The position numbers were made by a program, and so were the translations under genes. Of a DNA stretch of 64,000 bases, positions 54,543-63,283 are shown piece by piece. The stretch is taken from contig NZ_CP086235.1 in NCBI RefSeq assembly GCF_023612095.1, forward strand, positions 1,681,001 through 1,745,000, in the 5' to 3' direction. Under the pieces are notes generated by a model, which had not been told where the DNA came from, did not search any database, and was given only the letters and a program-made list of their open reading frames with translations. This DNA comes from Cytobacillus firmus. GTDB lineage: Bacteria > Bacillota > Bacilli > Bacillales > Cytobacillaceae. Position 1 is the stretch's first letter, and each line of letters opens with the position of its first letter.

Positions 54543-55031
54543 TTGCTGAAAAATAAAAAATTAAACATGACTCTTTCAATTCTCGGAATAGTGATCGCCA
54601 TTGCACTGGCTTACAGTGTGCTTGTCTTTTTAAATAAGGATGAATCTAAGATGCAAAAGACCTCGGCAAATGCGGTGGAGCCCGCACAGGGGTTAATGTA
54701 CGAAGATTTAGGAGACTTTATTGCCTCCAATCATACTTTTTATAATGAAACACTTGGCTGGGGAAGAGACCGTAAAGTCAGCTGGCCAAAACAAAGAAAA
54801 CAAGCTGATCTAATCTTAAACTCCCTAAAAAAAATATCAGGAGAGAATGAGGATCTGCAGAAGGATCTCGGAACAATAACAAACCTGGCAGAAACTGTGC
54901 AGTCTGGCACCAAGGATAAGGAAGTGTTAATCAAACTGCACCGGTATTTTCATGATCTGGATATAGACTTTAATGACTATAAAGATACAACCGATTATTT
55001 TAATGTTACCGAGTACAAAGGAGAAAGCTAA
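54543..55031 (+). CDS. Hypothetical membrane-anchored protein, 162 residues
   Basis: The TTG start at 54543 lies eight bases after GGAGG. The product has one anchor helix (MTLSILGIVIAIALAYSVLVFL, about 9-30) and an extracytoplasmic region of about 130 residues with helices such as ADLILNSLKKISGENEDLQKD. No family recognised. The longer frame from 54438 starts upstream of the ribosome site and is rejected. Confidence 0.75.
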   Translation: MLKNKKLNMTLSILGIVIAIALAYSVLVFLNKDESKMQKTSANAVEPAQGLMYEDLGDFIASNHTFYNETLGWGRDRKVSWPKQRKQADLILNSLKKISGENEDLQKDLGTITNLAETVQSGTKDKEVLIKLHRYFHDLDIDFNDYKDTTDYFNVTEYKGES

Positions 55032-55054
55032 TTAGCTTGTGACAAGATTTTTTC

Positions 55055-55190
55055 TTGACAGATAAAAGTTTATAGGATATTATAGTGATTGAAGTATTTG
55101 AGGTATATTTTCAAGTCGTTAATCCACTTGGAATGTTCGGCACCCGAACCTTCTTTTTAGTGGAACTGCGGCTTTTTATTATGTTTTATG
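55055..55190 (+). ncRNA. Candidate small structured RNA with its own promoter
   Basis: TTGACA-N17-TATTAT (55055-55060, 55078-55083) should start transcription near 55090. Downstream, CCACT...AGTGG encloses GAA-GTTCGG / CCGAAC-TTC, followed by TTCTTTTT, a terminator-like end near 55160. No reading frame with a ribosome site occurs. It could be a short RNA of about 70-100 nt or an unknown leader. Confidence 0.5.
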
Positions 55191-55199
55191 CTCTTTAGG

Positions 55200-55515
55200 A
55201 TTTTGAAAGAGTAAGTATGTGTTTGTAATTAAGAAAAATTTGTGTGGACAGCTTAACGCTGAATGTTCTTCTTAATCATCTTCTGTAAACCAGACACTTC
55301 TCCGTATTTTTTACTTCAGTAAGTTTCTTACCATTTAATATTAAAATCTCAGAGAGCATCTCAGTCGGAAAGGATTTCCGACCGACCTGATTCCCACTGG
55401 CGCGGTCTAGGAGCCGCAAGGATGGAAGAGAGGCAGGGCTTTCATTGTTTTAGGTAATAATTAATTAACTCAAATATATCAATTATAAGGACAGTATTTG
55501 CTGTCCTTTTTTATT
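55200..55515 (+). other. Transcript-like intergenic region of unknown function
   Basis: TTGAAA-N17-TAATTA near 55202-55230 could be a promoter. A perfect hairpin GTCGGAAA-GGA-TTTCCGAC (near 55362-55381), a GCGG/CCGC hairpin, and a terminator AAGGACAG/CTGTCCTT with T run (55487-55514) follow. No open frame with a ribosome site is seen. It resembles a stable RNA of up to about 280 nt, but I match it to no family. Confidence 0.45.
55487..55514 (+). terminator. Terminator closing the unexplained intergenic region
   Basis: AAGGACAG / CTGTCCTT with six T. Confidence 0.88.
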
Positions 55516-55607
55516 TATTTTGCAAAAACACGAACATTTTAATAAAATCAAGTTTAATTATTTGTGTTTTTATGATATTATCTACTCATTAGAATAGTTT
55601 TCAAAAT

Positions 55608-55712
55608 CGCAGTGACTGACGACAATGCGGAATCAACCGCAGGGGAGCTGCGTCTATGTATAGCCGGTCGTCTGGGCAGAGATAAGGGAGACCCTTGTCT
55701 CTTTTTTCATAA
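55608..55712 (+). promoter_or_regulatory. ZTP (pfl) riboswitch of folD
   Basis: The element has the pfl core: CGCAGTGACTGACGA, GCGG-loop-CCGC, AGGGGAGC, then the distal AGCCGGTCGTCTGGGCA with its pairing to the first part. The terminator GAGA-AGGG-AGA-CCCT-TCTC with T6 follows (about 55679-55707). ZTP accumulation during folate shortage should raise folD expression. Confidence 0.93.
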
Positions 55713-55767
55713 CAAAATGGAAAAGCCCGCAAGCCGAATAGGTGCTTTTCCTATAGGAGGAATATGC

Positions 55768-56649
55768 ATGGCGGAAAAAAAGATTATTCTTGATGGAATT
55801 GTTGTGGCAAAACATGTGAAAGACCAATTAAAGAATCGAATTGAAAAATTAAAGGCAAAAGGTGTTGAGCCTTGTTTAGCCACTATTTTAGTGGGGGATG
55901 ATCCTTCGTCTGAAACGTATGTAAGAATGAAGGGGAATGCATGTGAAAATCTGGGCATCTTATCAGAACGTATTCATATGCCAAAGGATACAACAACAGA
56001 AGAACTGCTGGAGAAAATTGCACAACTGAATGATGATCTTTCTGTACATGGAATCCTTCTCCAGCATCCCGTACCTGGACATATAGATGAACGCAAAGCT
56101 TTTGAAGCTATTGCAATTGAAAAAGACGTTGATGGTGTTACAAGCCTCGGATATGGTCAAACTGCTTTCGGCTTTGGTGAATATCCGTCATGTACACCTG
56201 CAGCTGTTTTGGAAATTATGGATTATTATAAATTGAATACTGAAGGTATGCATGCTGTTGTCATCGGAAGAAGCCCAATCCTTGGCAAGCCGGTATCTGC
56301 CCTTTTACTCAATCGAAATGCAACGGTCACAACCTGCCATTCATATACCAAAGACCTGCCCATGATTGTTAAGCAGGCTGATATTGTCGTTGCAGCTGTG
56401 GGAAAACCTAACTTTGTTAAGGGTGAATGGATTAAAGCGGGGGCCATTGTACTTGATGCCGGATATAATGAAGGGAATATTGGAGATGCAGAGTATGACA
56501 GCTGTTTCGAAAAAGCGTTTGCTATTACACCTGTACCTGGTGGAGTAGGACCTGTTACGATCTCCATGCTTTTGAAACATACTGTTCAGGCTGCGGAAAA
56601 GACACTATCTAAAAAGAAAATCGCAAGTAGTCAATTTATCCCTAATTAA
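55768..56649 (+). CDS. folD: Methylenetetrahydrofolate dehydrogenase / methenyltetrahydrofolate cyclohydrolase
   Basis: A 293-residue bifunctional folate enzyme: PCLATILVGDDPSSETYVRMKGNACENLGI (with the catalytic Lys of the family), VDGVT, GRSPILGKPVSALLLNRNATVTTCHS and PVPGGVGPVTISMLLKHTV. The ATG 55768 follows ATAGGAGG; the frame from 55612 starts inside the riboswitch. The ZTP switch before it links it to one-carbon status. Confidence 0.97.
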   Translation: MAEKKIILDGIVVAKHVKDQLKNRIEKLKAKGVEPCLATILVGDDPSSETYVRMKGNACENLGILSERIHMPKDTTTEELLEKIAQLNDDLSVHGILLQHPVPGHIDERKAFEAIAIEKDVDGVTSLGYGQTAFGFGEYPSCTPAAVLEIMDYYKLNTEGMHAVVIGRSPILGKPVSALLLNRNATVTTCHSYTKDLPMIVKQADIVVAAVGKPNFVKGEWIKAGAIVLDAGYNEGNIGDAEYDSCFEKAFAITPVPGGVGPVTISMLLKHTVQAAEKTLSKKKIASSQFIPN

Positions 56650-56667
56650 AAATTGACTCCAAAAGGA

Positions 56668-56803
56668 TTGACTTATAGATGTGTGTCGTTTATTATTAGG
56701 TTAACGCTGTAAAGTTCGTAATATACTTTTTGGATAAGTAGACGTAGCTGCAAAGAAATGTAGGCGATCGTTCATCCTCATTTCTGGCAGCTACGGCTTT
56801 TTT
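56668..56803 (+). promoter_or_regulatory. csp leader: promoter and internal terminator-like hairpin
   Basis: TTGACT-N17-TATTAT (56668-56673, 56691-56696) is followed by about 50 nt, then GTAGCTGC / GGCAGCTAC (near 56746-56797, with inner AGAAATG/CATTTCT) and a T run, all before the csp ribosome site at 56847. The gene must be reached by read-through or from a second promoter near 56829. Confidence 0.75.
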
Positions 56804-56860
56804 ATGTTAAGTTTATATGGTACATTATAGTGAAAAACAACTCATTGGGAGGCAACACAA

Positions 56861-57061
56861 ATGAACACAGGTAAAGTTAAATGGTTTAATGCAGAAAAAG
56901 GTTTCGGATTCATCGAATCTTCAGAAGGGCAAGATGTATTCGTACACTTCTCCGCTATCCAAACTGAAGGTTTCAAAACTTTAGAAGAAGGTCAAGACGT
57001 TAACTTCGAAATCGTTGAAGGTAACCGTGGACCTCAAGCTGCTAACGTAACTAAAGCATAA
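56861..57061 (+). CDS. Cold-shock protein (CspB/CspC-like)
   Basis: A 66-residue OB-fold RNA chaperone with RNP1 KGFGFIE and RNP2 VFVHFSAI. It binds single-stranded RNA, melts structure and aids cold growth. Strong GGGAGG ribosome site. Its leader carries a terminator-like hairpin. A second csp gene lies 1.9 kb downstream with cshA between them. Confidence 0.97.
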   Translation: MNTGKVKWFNAEKGFGFIESSEGQDVFVHFSAIQTEGFKTLEEGQDVNFEIVEGNRGPQAANVTKA

Positions 57062-57074
57062 TTTTGCTTAAATG

Positions 57075-57109
57075 AGGTGATGCATGTCTAATCATGCATC
57101 ACCTTTTTA
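57075..57109 (+). terminator. Terminator of the first csp gene
   Basis: AGGTGATGCATG / CATGCATCACCT, 12 bp, with TTTTT. Confidence 0.95.
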
Positions 57110-57358
57110 TGTTTGCTTATCCACTTTGTAGCCTTCAGCATTCCTCAAAACAGATCTTCTGCAACACCTGCTTTTAGGATATGTATTTTTCATTTCACCC
57201 AATTAAAATTCTTCACTTACAAAAAGTTTAAAATTAGTACAAACGGAAATGTAAAAAAGAGATGCAAACTGGAAAGCCTAGTAAAGTGTCATTGTCTTTA
57301 TACAAAAAAAGTCTTACAGAACCTAATAACATTTATAATTCAAGGAGGAACACATATT

Positions 57359-58813
57359 TTGACAACTTTTTCAGATTTTGGCTTAAGTAATGAAATAGTA
57401 AAAGCTCTTTCCAACATGGGCTTCGAGGAACCAACACCAATTCAGGCACAGGCGATTCCAATCGGAATGCAGGGAAAGGACATGATTGGACAGGCACAGA
57501 CTGGAACTGGAAAAACCACTGCTTTCGGTGTACCGCTTTTAGAGCAGATTGATTTGAACGCGGGTATTCAAGGTCTTGTCCTTGCGCCAACACGTGAGCT
57601 TGCTGTACAGGTGGCAGAAGAATTAAACCGGATAGGACAGGTAAAAGGTGTCCGGACACTTCCTGTATATGGGGGTCAGGATATTAACCGCCAAATCCGT
57701 GCGCTTAAAAAACACCCGCATATCATTGCTGCTACACCAGGCAGATTAATTGATCATATTGAAAGAAAAACAATCCGCTTAAGCAATATTAAGATGGTTG
57801 TTTTGGATGAAGCGGATGAAATGCTCAATATGGGATTCATCGAGGATATTGAAAGAATCCTAAGTGAAATTAAAGGGGAGCGCCAAACTCTGCTTTTCTC
57901 GGCAACAATGCCAAGAAGAATTCAGTCCCTTGCTGAAAAATTCATGCAGGAGCCTGAAATGGTTAAAGTGAAAGCGAAAGAAATGACAGTTAAAAATATT
58001 GAACAGTATTATATGGAAACGCATGAAAAACAAAAATTTGATGTGCTTTGTAATCTTCTGGATATTCAATCACCTGAGCTGGCGATTGTATTTGGCCGGA
58101 CAAAAAAGCGTGTAGATGAAGTGGTGGAAGGTCTCATTAAGAGAGGATATTCGGCTGAAGGAATTCATGGCGATATTCCACAGGCGAAAAGAGATCAGGT
58201 AATCCGCCGATTTAAAGAGCAGACAATCGATATCATGGTTGCGACTGACGTTGCTGCCCGTGGCCTTGATATTTCAGGCGTCTCCCATGTTTATAACTTC
58301 GATATCCCGCAGGATCCTGAAAGCTATGTTCACCGTATTGGACGTACAGGCCGTGCTGGAAACAAGGGGCTTGCGGTTACATTCGTTTCTCCAAGAGAAA
58401 TTGATCACCTGAAAATAATTGAAAATGTTACAAAGAGCAAGATGGCGAAACAGCCTGTTCCTTCCTTTAAGGATGTAGTAGCTGGCAATCAGCAGGCGAC
58501 TATTAATAAACTTATGGAAGTTATTGAAAAAGAAGAACACTCAGACTTCAAGAGAGTGGCGGAAAATCTTCTTGAAGACACAGATTCTGTTACTTTGCTT
58601 GCTGCAGCCTTTAAAATGCTGACTAAAGGTCCTGATGTCACACCGGTTAAATTAACTGCAGTTGAACCTGTCCGTGTCAGAAAACCTAAAGGTGATCGCG
58701 GAGGAAGAAGATTCAGCGACAGATCCAGAGGCGGCGGACGCGATAGAAGAGATTTTAAAGGCGGCCGGGACAGACGCAGCAGTAAGCCACGCAGCAATAG
58801 CAATAAGGGATAA
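57359..58813 (+). CDS. cshA: DEAD-box RNA helicase
   Basis: A 484-residue helicase that remodels RNA in cold growth, ribosome assembly and mRNA decay. Motifs in order: QAQAIP (Q), QTGTGKT (I), PTRELAVQ (Ia), TPGRLIDH (Ib), DEADEML (II), SATMP (III), then [20 protein letters not shown] (V) and HRIGRTGR (VI). The C-terminus is Arg/Gly-rich ([19 protein letters not shown]). The TTG start at 57359 follows CAAGGAGGAAC; the longer frame back to 57113 has no ribosome site. About 250 bases of leader precede it with no recognised switch. Confidence 0.96.
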   Translation: MTTFSDFGLSNEIVKALSNMGFEEPTPIQAQAIPIGMQGKDMIGQAQTGTGKTTAFGVPLLEQIDLNAGIQGLVLAPTRELAVQVAEELNRIGQVKGVRTLPVYGGQDINRQIRALKKHPHIIAATPGRLIDHIERKTIRLSNIKMVVLDEADEMLNMGFIEDIERILSEIKGERQTLLFSATMPRRIQSLAEKFMQEPEMVKVKAKEMTVKNIEQYYMETHEKQKFDVLCNLLDIQSPELAIVFGRTKKRVDEVVEGLIKRGYSAEGIHGDIPQAKRDQVIRRFKEQTIDIMVATDVAARGLDISGVSHVYNFDIPQDPESYVHRIGRTGRAGNKGLAVTFVSPREIDHLKIIENVTKSKMAKQPVPSFKDVVAGNQQATINKLMEVIEKEEHSDFKRVAENLLEDTDSVTLLAAAFKMLTKGPDVTPVKLTAVEPVRVRKPKGDRGGRRFSDRSRGGGRDRRDFKGGRDRRSSKPRSNSNKG

Positions 58814-58950
58814 TGCGGCCTGAAATGCGAAAAAAAGTTTTTTTCACTGCTTTTTGAATTTTTTATTATAAAAATTGAAGGTTTTACCCATATTAGTAAA
58901 TGCAGGGTAATAATCACTCTGTGAGTTATTGATATTAGGAGGAAATTTAC

Positions 58951-59151
58951 ATGGCAACAGGCAAAGTAAAATGGTTTAACTCAGAAAAAGGTTTTGGTTT
59001 TATCGAAGCTGAAGGCGGAGAAGATGTATTTGTTCATTACTCTGCAATCCAGACAGAAGGTTTCAAAACCCTTGATGAAGGCCAGGAAGTTAACTTTGAC
59101 ATAGAGCAGGGCCAGCGTGGACCGCAAGCTGTAAATGTAACAAAGTTATAA
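58951..59151 (+). CDS. Cold-shock protein, second copy
   Basis: A 66-residue CspB-like OB-fold protein, very similar to the one at 56861 but with [18 protein letters not shown]1 and RNP2 motifs intact. Ribosome site TTAGGAGGAAA. It has its own terminator. Confidence 0.97.
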   Translation: MATGKVKWFNSEKGFGFIEAEGGEDVFVHYSAIQTEGFKTLDEGQEVNFDIEQGQRGPQAVNVTKL

Positions 59152-59159
59152 TGACTGAT

Positions 59160-59190
59160 AAGAGAGTCCCTTAATGGGGGCTCTCTTTTA
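59160..59190 (+). terminator. Terminator of the second csp gene
   Basis: AAGAGAGTCCC / GGGGCTCTCTT. Confidence 0.88.
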
Positions 59191-59237
59191 ATTTTGGGGT
59201 AAAAATATGGTACAACAGTAAGGAGAAAGGACTGATA

Positions 59238-59738
59238 GTGATTAGAATTCTCATTTTATCCGATACCCATATGCCGAAGAAATCAAAACAGCTGCCAGGA
59301 GTATTGCTGAATGAAATGAACGGCTGTGACTTAATTATTCATGCAGGGGATTGGCAGAGCATCGAACTTTATGAGAAATTAAAGAAACTTGCGCCGGTTG
59401 AGGGGGTATTTGGAAATACCGACAATGTTGAACTTCGCGCTATTTTGAAGGAAAAAATACTGCTTGAAATAAATGGTTTTAAAATAGGTGTTGTCCATGG
59501 GCATGGAAAGGGGAAAACAACTGAAAAAAGAAGTATTGAGGCATTCAATGATGAAGGAGTTAATGCTATTATTTTCGGGCATTCGCATATCCCGGTCAAG
59601 AAACTTCATAATGGAGTTATCCTGTTTAATCCCGGGTCTCCCACTGACAAGCGCAGGATGCCGAACTATTCGTTCGGCATCCTGGAAGTTACAGATAAGT
59701 TAATATTCAATCATGTATTTTTCGATTCAAAGGAATAA
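59238..59738 (+). CDS. YfcE/MJ0936-type metallophosphoesterase
   Basis: A 166-residue phosphodiesterase with the metal motifs DTH near residue 9, AGDW, GNTDN, HGHG and GHSH. Substrate unknown. The GTG start follows AAGGAGAAAGG. A perfect 13-bp inverted repeat lies inside the gene near its 3' end (59654-59684). Confidence 0.92.
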   Translation: MIRILILSDTHMPKKSKQLPGVLLNEMNGCDLIIHAGDWQSIELYEKLKKLAPVEGVFGNTDNVELRAILKEKILLEINGFKIGVVHGHGKGKTTEKRSIEAFNDEGVNAIIFGHSHIPVKKLHNGVILFNPGSPTDKRRMPNYSFGILEVTDKLIFNHVFFDSKE

Positions 59739-59745
59739 AAGTTCA

Positions 59746-60591
59746 TTAAAGCTTAAGTGTATTAAGGTCAAATTCATAATAATCCTGTGTACCGTATGAT
59801 TCAAATCCGCATGATTTGTATAATGATAGAGCATGGTCATTTTCTGCAGCCACTTCAAGATGTACCCAGCTGATTCCATTGCTGTGCTGATGGTTAACAG
59901 CATTGGTAAGGGCACTCCTGCCGATTCCTTTTCCCTGGAATAGAGGATCGACAGCAAATCCGTAAATCCAGGCAGCATCTTCATCTAGTTGAATCCTGAT
60001 TTTGCCGGACTTTACGCCTTTGTATTTAATTATAAATGTCTTCTCATTTTCGCAGTTAAAGATATTATTATTAAACGCCGCTGCCTCTTCTTTTGGAACA
60101 TCAAAGCATACTGTATCCAGATGATTAATGAAATCAAGGTCACTGCTCACTGCTTTCTCCAGGGTTACTTCCTGGTTTATTGTTCCGATCTCGGCGCTTT
60201 TATGCCGCTTCATTTGATATTCGGAGAAAGAATAACTGCTAGGCGATGACTGTATAAAACCTTTCGCGGATCCAGAAAAGGCTGGTGCATTAATAAGCAA
60301 TTTGCTTACCTGGGTCAATTGTTTTACTGCTTCATTGAACAGACTGCAGAAGATGCCCTTGCGTCTATGATCCGGATGGACCATTCCGCATAATTCCACC
60401 GGGCCTCCGAAACTATAAAGAGCAAGGTATCCTAATAATTTTCCGTTTTTATCATAATGAAAATAGTCATGTTTCTCATCTGCAGGTCTCGATTTTAAAG
60501 TATCCCAATTTAATTTTAATTCGATATTCTCTGTCTCTTCGCATATTTGCTGTAGAGAACGAATATCGTCTAATTGTTTTTTTGTCAGCAA
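59746..60591 (-). CDS. Tandem GNAT acetyltransferase
   Basis: A 281-residue protein with two GNAT-like halves. The first has ELCGMVHPDHRRKGIFCSLFNEAV (about 67-90); the second has IYGFAVDPLFQGKGIGRSALTNAV (about 205-228) followed by ENDHALSLYKSCGFESYG. The TTG start follows AGGAGG on the minus strand. Substrate unknown. The second half keeps the full pocket and is the better candidate for activity. Confidence 0.9.
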   Translation of the reverse strand: MLTKKQLDDIRSLQQICEETENIELKLNWDTLKSRPADEKHDYFHYDKNGKLLGYLALYSFGGPVELCGMVHPDHRRKGIFCSLFNEAVKQLTQVSKLLINAPAFSGSAKGFIQSSPSSYSFSEYQMKRHKSAEIGTINQEVTLEKAVSSDLDFINHLDTVCFDVPKEEAAAFNNNIFNCENEKTFIIKYKGVKSGKIRIQLDEDAAWIYGFAVDPLFQGKGIGRSALTNAVNHQHSNGISWVHLEVAAENDHALSLYKSCGFESYGTQDYYEFDLNTLKL

Positions 60592-60748
60592 TCAGGCAGC
60601 CTCCTGTATTAAAAATTGATAATACCAATAATATAAGAAAACGGTTCAAACGAATAGTCCCAAAATTGAATACATTTGAGTGCTGATTGAAATTATGTTA
60701 ATAAATACAGCTATATGTTAGGATTGTATGGATTAAGGGGGAGATTGA

Positions 60749-61141
60749 ATGAAAAATTTCACAGTGAAGTTCCATAAGGAAGACAATATACAGGAGATGG
60801 TTGTTCAGAAGCTGAACGAAAATGACTTTGAGCAATTTACAGAAGGTGGAACAAGGCATTTATTTGAATTGAACTCAAATGTTGGCTATTTTATATTTTT
60901 TGATGCTGTCGACAAGGAAGGTAAAGAGTCTTATTTGGTACTGCAATATGAAGGGGAATCGGAAGAACCCAGTGCATGCTTTGCTTTTGAATTAAAAGAT
61001 TTTTATCAATTCACTGCTCTTTATCTGAATGACCTTGATTTTAATGAAGGAAATAATGTGGACAGGGAAGAGGCTTATACACCTATACAGCATTTAGCGC
61101 ATTTAATGTATCACATTATTGAAGAGGGAAAGGGAATTTAA
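60749..61141 (+). CDS. Hypothetical protein, 130 residues
   Basis: A soluble, acidic protein with predicted alternating strands and helices (FTVKFHKEDNIQEMVVQKL, NVGYFIFFDAVDKEGKESYLVLQYEG). No signal peptide or known family recognised. The start follows AGGGGGAG. It is convergent with the next gene through a shared terminator. Confidence 0.8.
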   Translation: MKNFTVKFHKEDNIQEMVVQKLNENDFEQFTEGGTRHLFELNSNVGYFIFFDAVDKEGKESYLVLQYEGESEEPSACFAFELKDFYQFTALYLNDLDFNEGNNVDREEAYTPIQHLAHLMYHIIEEGKGI

Positions 61142-61149
61142 ATAAAGTA

Positions 61150-61175
61150 AAAGAGCAGGGGGAACCTGCTCTTAT
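61150..61175. terminator. Bidirectional terminator
   Basis: AAGAGCAGG / CCTGCTCTT between convergent genes. Confidence 0.85.
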
Positions 61176-61465
61176 TCCTCTGCCTGGGAAAGGTTGTCCC
61201 GGCAGAAAGCTGAAACTGTTTTTTCTTCATCTTCATCTAAAGCGAAATCCAAAATCGTTCCAGAACCGCCTTCGACAAAATGATAATTAAGAATCCTCTC
61301 GTCTTCTCCATTTTTAAAATAAAGAACTCTTAGCTTAATGCCATTTTCTGAATATAATTCATCTTCTTCATCCACATTAATATCTAAAAAGAATTCGTAG
61401 CGGTCACCTGTTAAAATGCCAGTAGGATCCTGTATGTACTCAACAGAATAACTTGTAATGTTCAT
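61172..61465 (-). CDS. Hypothetical acidic protein, possibly DUF6509 family
   Basis: A 97-residue acidic cytoplasmic protein starting MNITSYSVEYIQDPTGILTGDRYEFFLDI and ending in an acidic helix. The ATG at 61465 follows AAGGGGTGAC; the frame to 61558 lacks a ribosome site. Family assignment is from memory and uncertain. Function unknown. Confidence 0.75.
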   Translation of the reverse strand: MNITSYSVEYIQDPTGILTGDRYEFFLDINVDEEDELYSENGIKLRVLYFKNGEDERILNYHFVEGGSGTILDFALDEDEEKTVSAFCRDNLSQAEE

Positions 61466-61585
61466 GGTCGTCACCCCTTCTATTGCTACTGTACTTGTCA
61501 TTATACACTTTTCCCGGATTGGGTTAATAGTATTTATCGATTTTTTGCTGTGTTTCAAAGTTTACAGATGCAGGTTTAGAACTTT

Positions 61586-61700
61586 TTGACAGAAACTTTT
61601 AAATATGTTATACTAATTTTAGTTAAAGAATATAATATTGCCCATAAACACTTGTTATATAGAGCCAGTGGTTCGTCACTTTATATAGCAAGTGATTTTT
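61586..61700 (+). promoter_or_regulatory. ydjO promoter and hairpin-containing leader
   Basis: TTGACA-N17-TATACT (61586-61591, 61609-61614) is a consensus SigA promoter. The leader contains CACTTG-TATATA / TATATA-CAAGTG (61649-61694) enclosing CAGTG / TCACT, followed by TTTTTATTTT, a terminator-like hairpin 41 bases before the start codon. Confidence 0.78.
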
Positions 61701-61740
61701 ATTTTGGGTAAGGGTCTTACTCTTTGGGAGGTGCCGTTAA

Positions 61741-61950
61741 ATGGCGATGGGATTTGGCAGGAAAAACATGGAAGAAATCAAGGTTGAAGAAGTGAAAATT
61801 TGGGAGTGTACATCTGAGGCCTGCAATTGCTGGGTAAGGGACAATTTCAAAAGCAGCCAGGTACCTCTTTGTCCGATTTGCAAAAGTGAAATGCAGGAAA
61901 CGACTAAAGAATTGCAAGTCGTTAACAATAACAGCATATTTTCTAAATAA
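61741..61950 (+). CDS. ydjO: YdjO-like cold-inducible zinc-ribbon protein
   Basis: A 69-residue protein with Cys positions WECTSEACNCW and PLCPICKSEM that fit a zinc ribbon, and the YdjO pattern around SSQVPLCPIC. B. subtilis YdjO is a small cold-inducible protein. The ribosome site GGGAGGTG is good. A terminator follows. Confidence 0.87.
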   Translation: MAMGFGRKNMEEIKVEEVKIWECTSEACNCWVRDNFKSSQVPLCPICKSEMQETTKELQVVNNNSIFSK

Positions 61951-61956
61951 GTGCAG

Positions 61957-61984
61957 GGGCGATCTTAATCGCCCTTTTATTTTT
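61957..61984 (+). terminator. Terminator of ydjO
   Basis: GGGCGAT / ATCGCCC with T-rich tail. Confidence 0.9.
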
Positions 61985-62122
61985 GCATAATAAGGCTGTC
62001 CAACTTACTTTCTCAGTTTCAACGTGTGCTCCGCACACCAGACTTTACGGTACTTCATTAGATTCTTGAAAAATTCCCGCGTTCAATGTAGAAGTATATG
62101 TTTGTCGGGGATGAACAAAATA

Positions 62123-62983
62123 ATGGAAACGAGTGAAACTGGATGTGGAAGAATGTCGAATTTGCTTTGGTTTCTTGGATTAGTGCTCATAAGCATGGGT
62201 CTTATTTATATAGCTTATAAAAAAACTGACTTTCGTTTTAATCTGGCGGTTTATTTCTTCGCCATGGGACTTTCCTTTTTAATGGAATATATCGTCTTAA
62301 TTTTATTTGATGCTTACTCCTATTATCCGAATTTCTTTTCAATCCACATGTATGATGATGTTTTTGGGTCCAGTATTTCACAGGCTTTTTTTATTCCTAG
62401 TGTATTGATGGCGATAGCCGCTTTTAGAATCCGCTTTAAGTGGATAATTTTGATAATAGCCTGCATTTATGGAATAGAAGAGCTATTTCTTTGGCTTGGC
62501 ATCTATGAACATAACTGGTGGAGATCCTGGTTTACTCCTGCAATATTGTTTGCGTCTGTATTTGTTATAAAATGGTGGAGGAATAAAGTCGAAGACCCAT
62601 CTTTTTTCATTCAATTTATAACTGTGTATATGGCTATCACCACAATCTTTCAAGGAGTTTCTTTTGGTCTAACGGCTATCGCAGGATCTCATCAATTTAA
62701 AGTCGGCTGGTTTGAGTCTCCTTATCAGGACCATGTAGCTTTCAGTGTTCTAATCTGGATTATTTATGCACTGCTGCTGACCGTTGTTATAACAAAATAT
62801 TATCGATTCAGATGGCTAACTTTATTATTTTTTGCGGATTTTGCATTTCATATCACCATGGTAAGGATGGACATTTTAGAAATAAGCTCTTATTGGAATC
62901 TTATTTTCTTTAGTATGATACTTATACTATTGCTATTGTTAATTAGGAAATTAAATAATTATATGTTCCCGTCATGCAATTAA
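62123..62983 (+). CDS. Multi-pass membrane protein of unknown function
   Basis: A 286-residue protein with about eight hydrophobic segments, the last very Leu/Ile-rich (FFSMILILLLLLIRKLNNYM). Conserved-looking features are aromatic motifs such as WLGIYEHNWWRSWFTP. ATG 62123 has GGGGATGA upstream; ATG 62111 and the longer frame to 62024 are worse. No family recognised. Codon use is AT-rich relative to the neighbours. Confidence 0.78.
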   Translation: METSETGCGRMSNLLWFLGLVLISMGLIYIAYKKTDFRFNLAVYFFAMGLSFLMEYIVLILFDAYSYYPNFFSIHMYDDVFGSSISQAFFIPSVLMAIAAFRIRFKWIILIIACIYGIEELFLWLGIYEHNWWRSWFTPAILFASVFVIKWWRNKVEDPSFFIQFITVYMAITTIFQGVSFGLTAIAGSHQFKVGWFESPYQDHVAFSVLIWIIYALLLTVVITKYYRFRWLTLLFFADFAFHITMVRMDILEISSYWNLIFFSMILILLLLLIRKLNNYMFPSCN

Positions 62984-63055
62984 CTCATGTCATTCAAGAA
63001 GACTTTCTAAGAATTAAAGAAAAACTAAATGGAATAATATACCACGAATAATCCG

Positions 63056-63084
63056 TTGACCTGAAACATGGACAATGCTATTAT
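63056..63084 (+). promoter_or_regulatory. rrn promoter P1
   Basis: TTGACC-N17-TATTAT, the upstream one of a tandem pair before the rRNA operon. Confidence 0.88.
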
Positions 63085-63134
63085 TTAGGAACAGCTTTCA
63101 CAAAACACCTTAAAAAAATAATTTTTAAAGTTTG

Positions 63135-63163
63135 TTGACGCGGAAGGTTGTAAATGATATTAT
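63135..63163 (+). promoter_or_regulatory. rrn promoter P2
   Basis: TTGACG-N17-TATTAT followed by AATAAAG. The spacing of the two promoters (79 bases) is typical of Bacillus rrn operons. A boxA-like GATCTTTGAAAACTGAAC lies at about 63200-63217. Confidence 0.9.
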
Positions 63164-63283
63164 AATAAAGTTGTTTTAAAAGATAGCAGCTGAACAGATT
63201 GATCTTTGAAAACTGAACGAACAATACGTCAACGTTTAAAACATTAGTCTTTTTCGAAAAGACAACTCGAGCTTAATCAACTC

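Noticed and set aside
55612..55767. Longer start of folD
   Set aside because: The added codons lie within the ZTP riboswitch.
57113..57358. Longer start of cshA
   Set aside because: No ribosome site; added sequence is not helicase-like.
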